Assembly (NCBI GenBank): GCA_003117195.1
Contig: BDSI01000062.1
Span: 351,726-415,725 of the forward strand
Origin: Eudorina sp. 2006-703-Eu-15
Lineage: Eukaryota; Chlorophyta; Chlorophyceae; Chlamydomonadales; Volvocaceae
DNA length: 64,000 nucleotides
Reading direction: 5' to 3'
This document shows positions 1-12,100 of the stretch, in pieces (the first letter of the stretch is position 1; each line of letters starts with the position of its first letter). The notes under the pieces were generated by a model. The model was given only the letters and a program-made list of their open reading frames with translations, did not search any database and had not been told where the DNA came from. The translations under genes were made by a program, and so were the position numbers.

Positions 1-608
1 GTCCCCGGGCGGCCCCGAGCCACCGTACACGGTGCGTTGCACCGCCTATGTACACACCTGTCGACGAGCACCGCGCATCGCCATCTCCTTCCCTCGCCCC
101 GACAGCGAGGACCAATCCGATGCTCCGGCGACGGCGACGGCCCGCGCCCAACCCCCCCGCCACACAGAAGCTCTGCCGCGTGGGTTCCTTGTCTAAACAC
201 ACACGCACACACACACACGGGTCGGCCGCTGGGTGTGTCGCGGCAGTACCGTGGCGGCGCTGCCCTCCTCCCCCCAATCGACCCCGAACCCGGAGCGGTT
301 TAATGCCCCCCAGGGGCCACGGCCAGCGCAGCGCAGAGCCCATCGCCGCGCGGCCCCGCGGCGCAGCTCGCTTCCCCCTTTCGGATGCACCCACCGGGGG
401 CACGTGCCCCCTCCCGTCCGGGGACCCACCCTCGGGTATGTGACGGCGGCGGGGGACCGCCGAAGACCGCCCCCCTCCACCCCGCGCGCACTGAGCCCCG
501 TCAGGCCGTCCCTTTTCCCGGCGCCGCTGCTCGCCGCCTGCCACGACCGCCGCCTGCCACGACCGCCGCATCGCCAGACCGAGCCCCGCCCTGCCGCGGC
601 CCCGCCCC
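1..608. other. 3' flank of IFT140, no gene seen
   Basis: This is the region downstream of the IFT140 stop codon (the gene runs leftward). It is GC-rich with a short CA-rich microsatellite near 199-220. Open frames on both strands look like by-products of GC richness and I recognise no protein in them. No TGTAA poly(A) signal (TTACA on the plus strand) was seen here, so the 3' UTR may continue beyond the window. A copy of the short motif GGGTTCCTTGTCTAAACACA, which recurs in introns across the window, lies at about 182-201. Confidence 0.5.
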
Positions 609-3600
609 TCAGTCGTCGTCGTCCGGCACCTCCTCCTCCACGAAGCCACCCTGGTCCGTCTCTCGGTCCCCTCGCAGCCCCAGGTCCGCGGGCCCGCGGC
701 GGTCCTCCGCCATGTCGGGGGCCACACCCAGAGCCTGGGGAGGGGAGGGGAGGGGAGGGAAATCCCCACATGGGTGCGGGGACGGCCGGACCGGGGGAGA
801 TGGGCGACCGGGGGAGGGGAGGGGAGGGGAATTGAGTGTTGGGGAAAGGGAAGGGGTGTGGGGTGGGTGGTTTGGCGTGTCGTGAAAAACACACCGTGGC
901 AGACGCACGCCGGGGACACGAGGGGCCGTGCAATAGACTGGAGGCCGAAGCAGGAGCCCGTCAGAAACCCGTCACGTCGCGACGCCGTCCTGAACCTCCC
1001 ACCCTGGGCATCCTCATATATTACACACACACACACGGGCTTCCCCCCGGGCTCCCTGCACCCCCCTCCCGCCTTAACCCCACCTCCCGGCTCCACTCAA
1101 TCCCGAACCCCCCAGCAGCAGCAGCAGCAGCAGCAGCGCAGTATAAATTTTCTACCAATTTCCGATATGCCCCACCCACCCCCACCTTGTAGATGTCCTC
1201 CACCATTCGAGTGTCCAGGTAGGGCGACAAGATGATGCCCCGCCGCCGCATCGCCTCGATGGCTTTGTACGCCTCCATCGGCTGCCGCGCCTCGTACCTG
1301 GAGGTACGACAGACATAAGTACGACAGACATAAGTACGACAAGGGGGTCAGTGAGAGCGGGTGCGGGAGCGGGTTGCATCCAGGAGCGCCCGCGGTGGTG
1401 CGACGTCTACCCCTACCCGGGGTGCCTTTGGGTCAGTTGGGGCCAACGGTGATGAAAGTTATAACAACAAAGAGTCAGTCGGCGTTGCACCGCAGCAGCA
1501 CAACGGCGGCAGCTCGGACTGTGGGTCGCTTGAGGACCTCCGCCCCGCCCAGCCGCGCCCAGCCCCGCCCAGCCGCGCCCAGCCGCGCCGCGGCCCCCCC
1601 CCGGCCCCCCTCCCCGCCGCGGCCCCCCCTCTCTTCTCACCAGTACTCCACCATGAGCGCGTACACGTCACCGATCCGGATGCCCGCCTCCAGGTCCTGA
1701 AGGGGGTTGGGGACAGAGGGAGGGCCACGTTGAAGGGAGAGCGGCGGGGGGAGCGAGGGTGTAGGAGGGAGAGGGGAGAGCGGGGGAAGCGGGGCGAGGG
1801 TTTCGAGCACCTGCGCTGGACGTCATGGCACAGGTCCGACGGCGAAGAGCGGGAGCGGAGGGGGTTCAGAGGGCGCACACCCACACCCACACACCCTTCC
1901 TCCCACCCCACCCCCCAATCCCCCCCCCCACACCCACCGCACCTGGCTGTCCGGCGGAATGGTCTGCAGCAGCTCCTCGCACACCCGCAGCGCCTCCGTG
2001 GGGTTGGTGGCGATGAGCTGCCTCGCCTCCACGAAGCGCTCGCTGATGGTGATGCGGTCGCTGATGGCCGCCAGCCGCTGGTCCCGGTCCTCGGACTTGG
2101 ACTTGGCCACGTACTTGGCGGCCTCGCGCATGGCCTGGGCGGGAGGGGGGTGGGGGTGGGGTCATATGATGGGGGATTGGGTGGGTGGGGGGGGTGAGGA
2201 GGGTGGGGGGCGGGTGAGGAATGGGGGAAGGTGGGAGTGGGGAATGGGGCCAGGGGTCATGATGGGGGGCACAATCACAAACACACACATAGGCACACAC
2301 ACACACAGCTCGCGGCTCGGTTATCTTATACACACAACTCGCCTGGGTCTGGGCGGTTCTGGGCGGGTTTCTCATTTAAACACAAAACTCGCACCGCTCA
2401 TTTTCTTATCCACAAGATTCGCACCGCCTCACACCGATTGAAGACGCACATGCCGCCCCTCCTCCCCTCCCGCCTTCCAATCTCCCAACCCCCACCTCCC
2501 CTCCCTCCTTCCAACCTCAGCCCCCCACCCCCACCCCCACCCCCACCCCACCCCCACCCCCACCCCCACCCCACCCCCACCCCCCCCACCCCTACCCCCA
2601 CCCCCACCCCCACCTGCAGCGCCTTCTCGTAGTCCCGGTACTCGTCCACCTCGATCTGCGCGCACGCCTCGTAGAAGCCGGCCAGGCTGTCCCAGGCAGC
2701 AGCCTGGTAGGAGGGGGCGGCAGAGGGGGGGGAGAGGGAGAGGAGAGGCAGGCGGACAGGCAGGTCGGGAGGGAGGCAGGTACAGTCCGCTGCACCACGC
2801 GACCCGCATGCCCCGGCCATGTGCCACGCACCCGGGGACTCTGGACACTACTTGTATTTTCTGGAGACGCCGCCCTCCCCAGGCCCATGCCCCCTCCCCT
2901 GCGTCATGGGCTTGCTTTGTACCGCTTAACTCCCTTTTCCCCTCCCCCAGGTTCACCCCCTCCCGCCCCTGAATATTACCCTCGCCTCCAGTCCCTTCCC
3001 TCCCCAGCTCGTCCCCCTGCCCCTCCCCAGCCCCTCCCCAGCCTCTCCCCTTCCCCAGCCCCTCCTTCCCCCTCCCTCCCTCCCTCCCTCCCTCCTCCCT
3101 CCCTCCCTCCCCAGTGTCCTAACCTTGGTGTAGAAGGAGATGATGTGCTTCATGAGCTCCGGGTCGGAGTGCCAGTTGAGGGTCTGCAGGTAGTTGGCGG
3201 CCATCAGGTACAGGTCCTTCTGGCGGGACACACCTGGGCGAAGGGGGGGAGGAGGGACGAGGGGGTCAAGGGAGGGAGGAGGGAGGAGGGGGAGGGGGGA
3301 GGGGGCGACGGGGCAAGGGGTCAAGACGGACAACGGGAGGGGCCGAGAGGGGGGCGCGAAGCCCGGATCGTAACGTGTATCGATGAGTCTGAGTGCAGCG
3401 CGTAACACGGATAAGGCACCGGAGTGGGGCAGCAGCAGCAGCAGCAGCAGCAGCAGCGGGGAGGCGGTCAGCGGGGGAGCTTTGAGGGCTCGAGGGAGGG
3501 GGGCCCGGTGTGAAGCCTGCAGGTGTGAAGCCTGAAACGGGTACGTACCGGACAGGCCAGCGGTATCCCCGCCCCCGGACAGGCCAGCGGTAACCCCCCC

Positions 3601-6600
3601 CTCCTCCCCGACGATCCCGCGGTGAGGTCCGCTGTGGCATCCCCCAACTCATTCGCCAACACCACCCACATCCCCACCCCCACCCCCAACCCCACTCCCA
3701 CTCTCCGCCACCCACCCACCCGCGAAGAAGATGATCTTCTCCGCGTCCCCTCCCCTCAGCAGCGCCTTCATGGCCTTGACCTTGTCCCCTGCCTGGGTGT
3801 ACTTCTTGGCGGCCAGCTGGTAGTTGCCCTGCCGCTTGGCCACCTGACAAGGGGGGGACGGGGGAGAGATAAGTTGAAGAAAAAGAAAGGAACCCGAAAC
3901 AACCCGGGCACACCCCGGGCACGGGCGGGGGAGGGCGGCCAAGTCCAAGGGGGGTTGGGGGGAAGCGGGGCCATATTGCGGAGCTACAGGAGGGGCAAGC
4001 CCCCCGGGGGATGGGGGATGGGGGTACACACACCAACGCCCCCCACCTCGCGCACGAGCTCTCCCATGCCCCCTTATTCCCCTGCCTTCCCGCTTCGCCC
4101 ACCTGCCTGCCACACGCAACTTGCCCTGGCGGTGCCATCCTCCCCCTGACCCTTACCCCGGCCCCTTACCCCGTCCCGACCCCTCCCGACCCCTCCACTC
4201 CCCCCTATCCCCCCACCCCTCCCCGGCCCCACCCGCCCCCCACCCCGCACCTTGGCTATCCGGCAGATAACCCCGTTGCGCTCGTCCGCGCCCATGGCGG
4301 CCTTGTCCGGCGTCATGGAGTCCGCCATCTCCTGCAGCCCCCCGGGGGACACACACACATCGACGAGGAGGGGTAAGAAAGAAAGAAAGAAAACCAAACC
4401 ACACCAACGGCGGAGGGGTACTGTACGGTACTGTTGCATGGGAGGGGGAGCTCTGCAATGCTGGGATGCGGTCAACGAAGGCAAAGTGCACCTTCTCGCC
4501 CGCGTCTGTCCGGGTCCCTGTCCCGCGCCCTACCGCCCCTACGCCCCTTTCCCCTACTCCGCCCAGCCCCTTTTATGTCAATGAAAACAGCGAAAGACAG
4601 CAAAAGAGCACCAAATCGATACGCCCCGCCGCGCCCCGCCCCGCTCCGCCCCTTCATTGACAAAAGAAGGGGCCCGCAAAAGGGCAACAAACCGATGACC
4701 GCCGATGTTTGCATTCATGAAGACGGCGAGCCCCGACCCGCCCCGACCCCATTCTCCCACCCCCAACACACTCCACCCCACCTCCGAGATGGCCACGTCG
4801 TGCTCCACACACATCTCCAGCGCGCGGCTGTACTGCTGCGCCGCGATCAGCATCTTGACGGCCTTATCGTTGTGCCCGAACTGCATGAAGAACTCGGCGC
4901 AGCGGCTGTAGAGCGCGGGGTCGCTCTTCTCGGGCGACATGTCGTCGGCGATGTGCTGCAGCACGTCGAAGAGCTGCGCCTGGAAGCACATCTCCACCGC
5001 CTTGGACAGCTTGCCGCCCTTCATGTACAGCGTCGCGGCCTTCTCGTGCTGGCCCTGGAGGGAAGGAGGGGGGAGGGGCAGGGAGAGGGGGTGGAGAGTG
5101 GAGGGTTGGGCGGCACGGCAGATTGATGGAGGAGGAGGGGGTTAGAGGTTGGGTCACCGTGTTCGGGGTTCGGGGTTGGGTGGGAAGGGACTGAACACGC
5201 CTTGCGAACAAGAGGAGGGGCTGGATGGATTGAGGGAAGACAAACGCATTGAGGATGAGGGCAAAGGGATTCAAGCGAGCAACCCCACCCCCACCCCCAC
5301 CCCCACCTTTTGGAAGAGGTAGTCGGCTGTGTCGATCATGACCGCGGGGGTGCTCTTCAGCGCCAGGTTCATCAGGTCGCTGTCCAGCTCGTTCACCTTG
5401 GCCAGCCGCACGCCGTGGCTGTAGCGCTTCGCCTGGGGATTGGGAGGGGGGGAGGGGGAGGGGGGGTATAGGAAGTTGGTAGGCATTGGGGGGTATAGGA
5501 AATTGGTAGACATATCTACACTGGCAATGGGGGGGAGAGGAGGGGGAGGGGTTGGAGGGGGCGGGTGGATGGAGGGGGGTGGAGAGGGGTTTGTTGGGCG
5601 GGGAAGTCACGGCCAGGGCCGAGGCGCCCCACGCGCAGACCACTACCAGCGAGCGCGCGCCGACCTCGTTTGGAGGGCAGCAGCAACGCATGTGCAGCAA
5701 AACGCATCCTCCCACCCTCCCTCCCTCCCTGGCGCACCCACCCACCCACCCACCCGCAGCCACCAACCCCACCCCCTCACTCACCAGTGTGTAGTACCGC
5801 ACCGCCTCCGGGATGCGGTTAGCGGCCTCGTACTGGCGGGCCAGGTGGAAGGCGGCGGCCTGGTCGTTGCTGTTGGCCACCTGGATAAGGTGCCGGAAAG
5901 GCAGGGGGGGGCGGGGGTGTAAGAGGCTGGTAGGCACTTTGAAGCTGCGCTGCTGCCAGGGCAGCTGTCCGATTGTATTACGGTACAGTGCTATCGGGGT
6001 TGGGGGGTGGGGGGGTAGCGGGGCCCGGACCCGCGCAAGGGGACGCGACGAGGAGGTGGGCGGAAGGTGCAGGCGCATGTGCCTCTTGCCACCAGCTGTG
6101 ATGGAGACTTGGAGAGAGAAAGGGAGGGGACCCCACAGCTGAGACGGACCGCCGCCGCCTCCCCCCCCTTCCCTTCCTCCTTTACCCCCGCCACCCCGCA
6201 CCTCCGCCCCTCACCCTCCTTCATAACCCCCCCCTTCACCCCTCCCGCGCACCTCCTCCTCCGCCTGCTTCCACTCCTTCTGGAAACAGTAGATGCGGAC
6301 CATGGACAGCGAGTCGCCCGCCTTGCGGTAGCAGTCCAGGGCCTTGCCGTACTCGGCCAGAGACTCCAGGTACTTGCCCCACCACAGGATCAGCTCGCGG
6401 CTGTCGTTGGCCTGAGGGGTGGGTGGGTGTGCGGGTGGGTGGGTGTGCGGGTGGGTGGGTGTGCGGGTGGGTGGGTGTGCGGGTGGGTGGGTGTGCGGGT
6501 GGGTGTGCGGGCGTGTGGGTGGGTGGGTGGGTGGGTGTGGAGGAGATTTCAGGTGAGGCATTGTGAATTGATTACGTGACTTGCGAGTTGAGTTGGGTTG

Positions 6601-9010
6601 ATTTGAAGTGAGATCGTGTGGGCTGTGGGGTGGGACGGGGTTTAACCCTTCCCTCCGCCCCCCTTATGTCAATAAAGACAGCAAGATCGCGAAACAATCA
6701 CTGATTGTGGACATCGCCGGCGAAGTAGGACGCAGTAATTAAATAAGCGGATTATATGAGCCCCCGGCTCTCCCCCCCCCGCTCTCCCCCTCCCGGCTTA
6801 CCCCTCCCCGCGCTCTCCCACCCCCGCCCCCCCCACCTGGATGTAGGCCTGCAGCTCGTTGAACTTCTCCGCCTCGAACAGCATGCGGGGCACCTCCACC
6901 AGCGCGCAGCCGCTGGCCTCGTAGTGCTTCTGGGCGTTGGTCAGGTCGCCGGCGCGCTCCAGGTACTGCGGAGGAGGGGGTGGGGGGTGGGGACGACGAG
7001 GGGATGGGAGGTGGGAGGCGAAAGGCGACCAGCGGTGTCCGAGAACCCGTTCTGTTTAGTGCCGGCAGCTCTGGAGCCATCATCATCACCGGGCAACCGC
7101 CGCACGTGGGTTGTGGCGGGCAACCCCCTTCCTGCGCCCTGCTTTGGTCAATCAAGACAGCGGAGCCGCAACCCCCCCCTCCTGGACCTTCACCCTTCAC
7201 CACCCCCGCCCGGCCCGACGCCCCCCTCCCTGGGACCTCAGCTCCTCTCCCGGCCCCCTCAATTTACCCCTCGGCCCCTTCCCCCCCCCCCCACACACAC
7301 ACACCTGCGCGTACGCGTAGTGGGTGGACTTGAGGTGGATGCGGTCGTTCTTCTCCGCGATCTCCAGCGCCTTGTCCCACTGCCCGCACGCGCGGTGCAG
7401 GTGGTTGAGCAGGTCGTACCTGCCGTCGGGTTCGAGGGCGCGCCGGGTTCGAGGTTCCGGGTTGGGTGTTTGAGGTTCGGGGGTCAGGTTCGGGTTCGGG
7501 ACAGGCATGTGCCGGGTAGGCACCCACCCACCATCCGCCCTCACCAACCGGCCACCTACGGCTGAAGACGCATGTGTGTGAGGTGTTGCGCCGGTCCTTT
7601 GCCGCGCCCGCCCCCACCACCCGCGCCCACCACCCGCCCGCCATCCGCCCACCTCTCGCAGGCGATGTAGAGCTTCTTGGCGTCCTCGATCATGCCCAGG
7701 TGCACCGCCACGGTGGCCACCCGCGCGTCCGCCTCCTCGATGGTCTTGGCCTCACGCAGCGCCCGGGCGCCGCGGGCGTGCTCCATGTTGCTCAGACAGT
7801 GCTCTGTGGGGGTTGGTGTGGTAACGGGCGGTGCAGCACCGACAGCAGCGGTGTGTTTGGGTTTAGGAAAGGAACCCGCCGGGCAGCGGGGTGTGAGTGT
7901 GTGTAAAAGATAACTGAGCCGCGAGAAATGAAGTCCAGCGCAAAAGTCGATGTCGGCGACGGAAACAGAGGATACCCGAAACCCGCCCGAGTGTGTGTGG
8001 GAGCATCCCCACCAGCACCCCCTCCCCGTCCCTCACCCGCCACCTCTCCCTGCTTCAACCCCCACCCCCCACCCCCCAGCCCCCCAGCCCCTCCCTCACC
8101 CGCCACGTCCAGCCGCTTGTTCCGTATGCACATGTGCGCCATGTTCTCCCACACCGCGGGGTTCTTGATGGCCTTGACGGAGCGGAACGCCTCGTCCATG
8201 TTGCCGGTGGCCAGGCTGAACGAAAAGTCCAGCAGCGCGCGACGGGTCTTCTCGTCCGAGTCCTGCGGGGCGGTGTGTATGTGTGTGTTGGGGGGGGGGG
8301 TAGGTCAGGTGGAAAGGGAAACAGGCCCAGAGATACGGGGCGTGTGTGTGGTTGGGGGGGAGACACGTGAGGAGGTGGGGTGTATAGGGAATGGGGATGG
8401 GGTTGGGGAGGGGCGCGGGGCGTGTAAGGCTTGGGGGTTGCCAGAGTGGGCGCCCCCGGGATGGGTGCACCCAGACGGGACGCTCCCGCGCTCCCCCACG
8501 GCCCCCTGGCCCCCTTTCCTCCCCCCCTGCCCTGCCCTGCCCTGTCCCTTGGCGTTTCCTTACCACTTCCTCAGTGGCGGGTCACTCGCGGGTCTACATA
8601 CCACCTAGACGGGTCAGCCGCGGCCCTTCCTTCNNNNNNNNNNNNNNNNNNNNNNNNNNNNNNNNNNNNNNNNNNNNNNNNNNNNNNNNNNNNNNNNNNN
8701 NNNNNNNNNNNNNNNNNNNNNNNNNNNNNNNNNNNNNNNNNNNNNNNNNNNNNNNNNNNNNNNNNNNNNNNNNNNNNNNNNNNNNNNNNNNNNNNNNNNN
8801 NNNNNNNNNNNNNNNNNNNNNNNNNNNNNNNNNNNNNNNNNNNNNNNNNNNNNNNNNNNNNNNNNNNNNNNNNNNNNNNNNNNNNNNNNNCCCTCCTCCC
8901 TCCCCTCCCTCCCTCCCTCCCTCCCTCCTCCTCCCTCCCTCCCTCCTCCCTCCCTCCCTCCCTCCCTCCCTCCCTCCCTCCCTCCCTCCCTCCCTCCCTC
9001 CCTCCCTCCC

Positions 9011-9046
<36 letters not shown>

Positions 9047-9074
9047 CTCCTCCCTCCCTCCCTCCCTCCCTCCC

Positions 9075-9116
<42 letters not shown>

Positions 9117-12100
9117 CTCCCCCTCCCTCCCTCCCTCCCTCCCTCCCTCCCTCCCTCCCTCCCTCCCTCCCTCCCGCCCCCCGCCTCGCCGCACCTGCAT
9201 GCCGCGAAGCTGCTCATGGCGACCTTGGAGACGTTGCTGGTGAAGGGCTGGTATCCGCCCGACCCCGGCGTGGGCTGCACCATGCACTTGCGGTTGACCA
9301 GCAGGAAGGGCGCCGCGGAGCCGATGCAGGCGGTGGCGCCGCCCGCGTGGATGGGCTGGTACTCCTGCGGGGAGGGGGGGGAGGAGGAGGAGGAGGAGAA
9401 AGGGGGGGAGGGGGGAGGACACGAGGGGGCAGGTGGGCATGTTTGCAGGATATTGAACCCCCTCTGCGCCGGCCTTTCCTGCTCCCCCTTGAAACCGTTA
9501 CAAGGCGGATCCCCCCCTTTACACTTGAACCATGATCTGTCCTACATCTGTCATCGTGTCCTGATTCTGCTCGTGGGAGGGGACCCATTCTGCTGCATGT
9601 ACCGCAGTACCTTTCCTTCCTCCCCCCCCCCCACACACACAAACGCTGTGTTGTGACTCTGTACCGCACAAGGCCCCCCTCCCCCTTTAATGCCAACAAA
9701 GACAGGCCCCCCTCCCCCCCCACACACACTTACGCATGCCACGCACTACTGTTCTGCCTGCCACAGCAACACAGACGGGTCTCTTACCTAAACACACATA
9801 CACACGTTACGCGCACAGCGCACCTGCAGCAGCACCCCCTTGTCCACGTCCACAAAGATGATGGCCACGTCCGCCCCGTGGGACTCCCCGGCGGTCCCCT
9901 TGTCGTCCACCGACTCATTGAAGGCGGGCTGCGGCATCCAGATGACCAGGCAGGCAGACCGAGTCGGCGGACAGGCAAGCAGGGCAGGCACGGCAGACAG
10001 GCAGACAGGCAGGATCCCCCATCCCCATACGACATCCCCCATCCCCCATACGACATCCCCCATCCCCCATACGACATCCCCCATCCCCCATCCGACATCC
10101 CCCCTCACCCCGCGTGTGTGTTAGGTTTGCCCTGAATTTGCGCTATTCATTTAACCTCCCACACATCCCCCCTTCCCCCGCCGCACCGACGTCTGCAACC
10201 CCATCCTTGCCCCGCCGCCCACCCGCCCTCACCCACGTCCGCACCCTCATCCCCTTTACCCCGGCCCCACGCCCCCCTTTCTCCCTTTGAATATGTCTAC
10301 CAATTTCCTATAGCCCCCTTTCCCGCCCTTGTCCCCCCCCCTCCTCCCCCCCACCCTCACCGTCGTCTGCACCACCAGCAGCTTGGGCTCCACCGTGTCC
10401 CAGATGACCCCCACCGGCACCCGCCCGTCCGCCGCGAAGTCGTGCACGTGGTGGCTGTTCACCTCGCCGCACCACACCACCAGCCGCACCGCGCGCCCGG
10501 GATCCGGACCCGCCAGCAGCGCCGCCACCATGGTTCCGGAGCCGTTCACCTTGGCGGTCAGCAGCTTCCAGCCCTTGAGCTCGGGAGGGCAGAGGGATGC
10601 TGCGGGTGGCGACGGGGGGGAAGGGGGGCAGGGGGAGGGGGGAGGGGGGGGTTGTGAATGTGTGGCGTGCTTAGATAAGAGACCCGCCCGACCCGTGGTG
10701 TGTTTAGAAATGCAACCCGCCCGTGGTGTGTGGTGAATGTGTGTAAAAGATAAAAGTGTGGTGGTGTGTTGGTGGGGGGGAAGAGGGGCGGTCCGGGCGG
10801 CAGCGGGGGGGCAACGGGGTCGGGGACGGTGGACACGGAGGCTGGCGGGGCGGGATGCCGCCGACGACCGCTGTGTGTTCCGAGGGGCACATGCGGTCGC
10901 GGATGCGGATGCGGACCGAGGTCGGTCGCGGGTCTATCAGTATGGGATTGTAACAAGGACGGAACCGGGGAGTGGGATGGAACGAATGGGCATGCGCGGC
11001 GACGGCGCCTGCAGCTGTCCGCCCCCTCCGGACCCTTTCCCGCCTCTGCCTCTGCCTCCCTGGAGTCTTCTCCTTGCACCGCTCAGCCCGTTCCGCGCTA
11101 AACCCACCCACCCAACCAACCGCTCCCTCATCCGCTCCCTCATCCGCTCCCTCATCCGCTCCCTCATCCCCCCCCGTCTCACCCGGTCCCGCGTGCGGCT
11201 TGGCCTCCCGTCCCGCCACTTTGAAGATGCGCACAAAGTTGAGGTTGGTGACACACACCAGGTAGTCCCGGGCCACGTCCATGAAGGCGGGGCTGCCGTG
11301 GTTGTCGTCGAACACGATGGTCTGCTTCACCGTACCTGGGGGTGGGGGGTGGGGCGGGGTTGTTGCCGGGGCGGCGGGGGAGGGGGGGGGGGTACAGTAA
11401 CGTGGTAGGCATGTACAAACTTTGGGGGGGAGGGGGGCGCGCCGGGGGCCGTGGCAGAGGGGGAGGTCAGAGTGGGCGGGCGCTGGCCAAGACGAGCGGT
11501 AACCAGAGAACGGACCCAGGGGACGGTGGCCAGGGGAAGGTGGACGCGCGGCGGGGGGTGGGGGGAGGGTGGGAGGGTGAGGATTCGCGGGAAGGCGGTG
11601 CCCAGACGTAGGTGACACAGCATCAGGACGAATACGCACGCACCCACGTACGCAAATAGGGGGCCCCACCGGGCCCGGCAGGCAGGCAGGCACGCCGGCC
11701 CTGCTTTGCCCCGTGCGCTCTCACCTGCCATGTTGACGACCTCCAGCTTGCTGTCCGCGCCCCGGTAGATGGAGTCGTTGTTAATGGCCATGCAGCGGCT
11801 GGTGGTCTCGAACTGGGAGGCGGCCATGATGTCGTTGGTCTCGGTCACCTTGTACACCTGCGGGGGAAGGGGGGGAGGGGTTAAAGGGGGAAGGGGGGAG
11901 GGAGGGGGGGAGGGGTTAAAGGGGGAAGGGGGGAGGGAGGGGGGGAGGGGGAGGGGTTGATTGACGTGACCAGGGAGGGAGGGAGGCAGGGAGGGAGGGA
12001 GGGCGAGGAGCGAGGGCGTGACTTTACGAGGTGTTTATGCGAATCGAACGGGAATGGAGATACAAGCGGCTCAGATGGCGCGAAGCACGGCACCGCCGCC

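Noticed and set aside
8594..9656. Long Gly/Arg/Glu and Pro/Ser open frames around the N gap
   Set aside because: They come from (CCCT)n, poly-C and N characters; the true coding piece is only the IFT140 exon 9364-9195.
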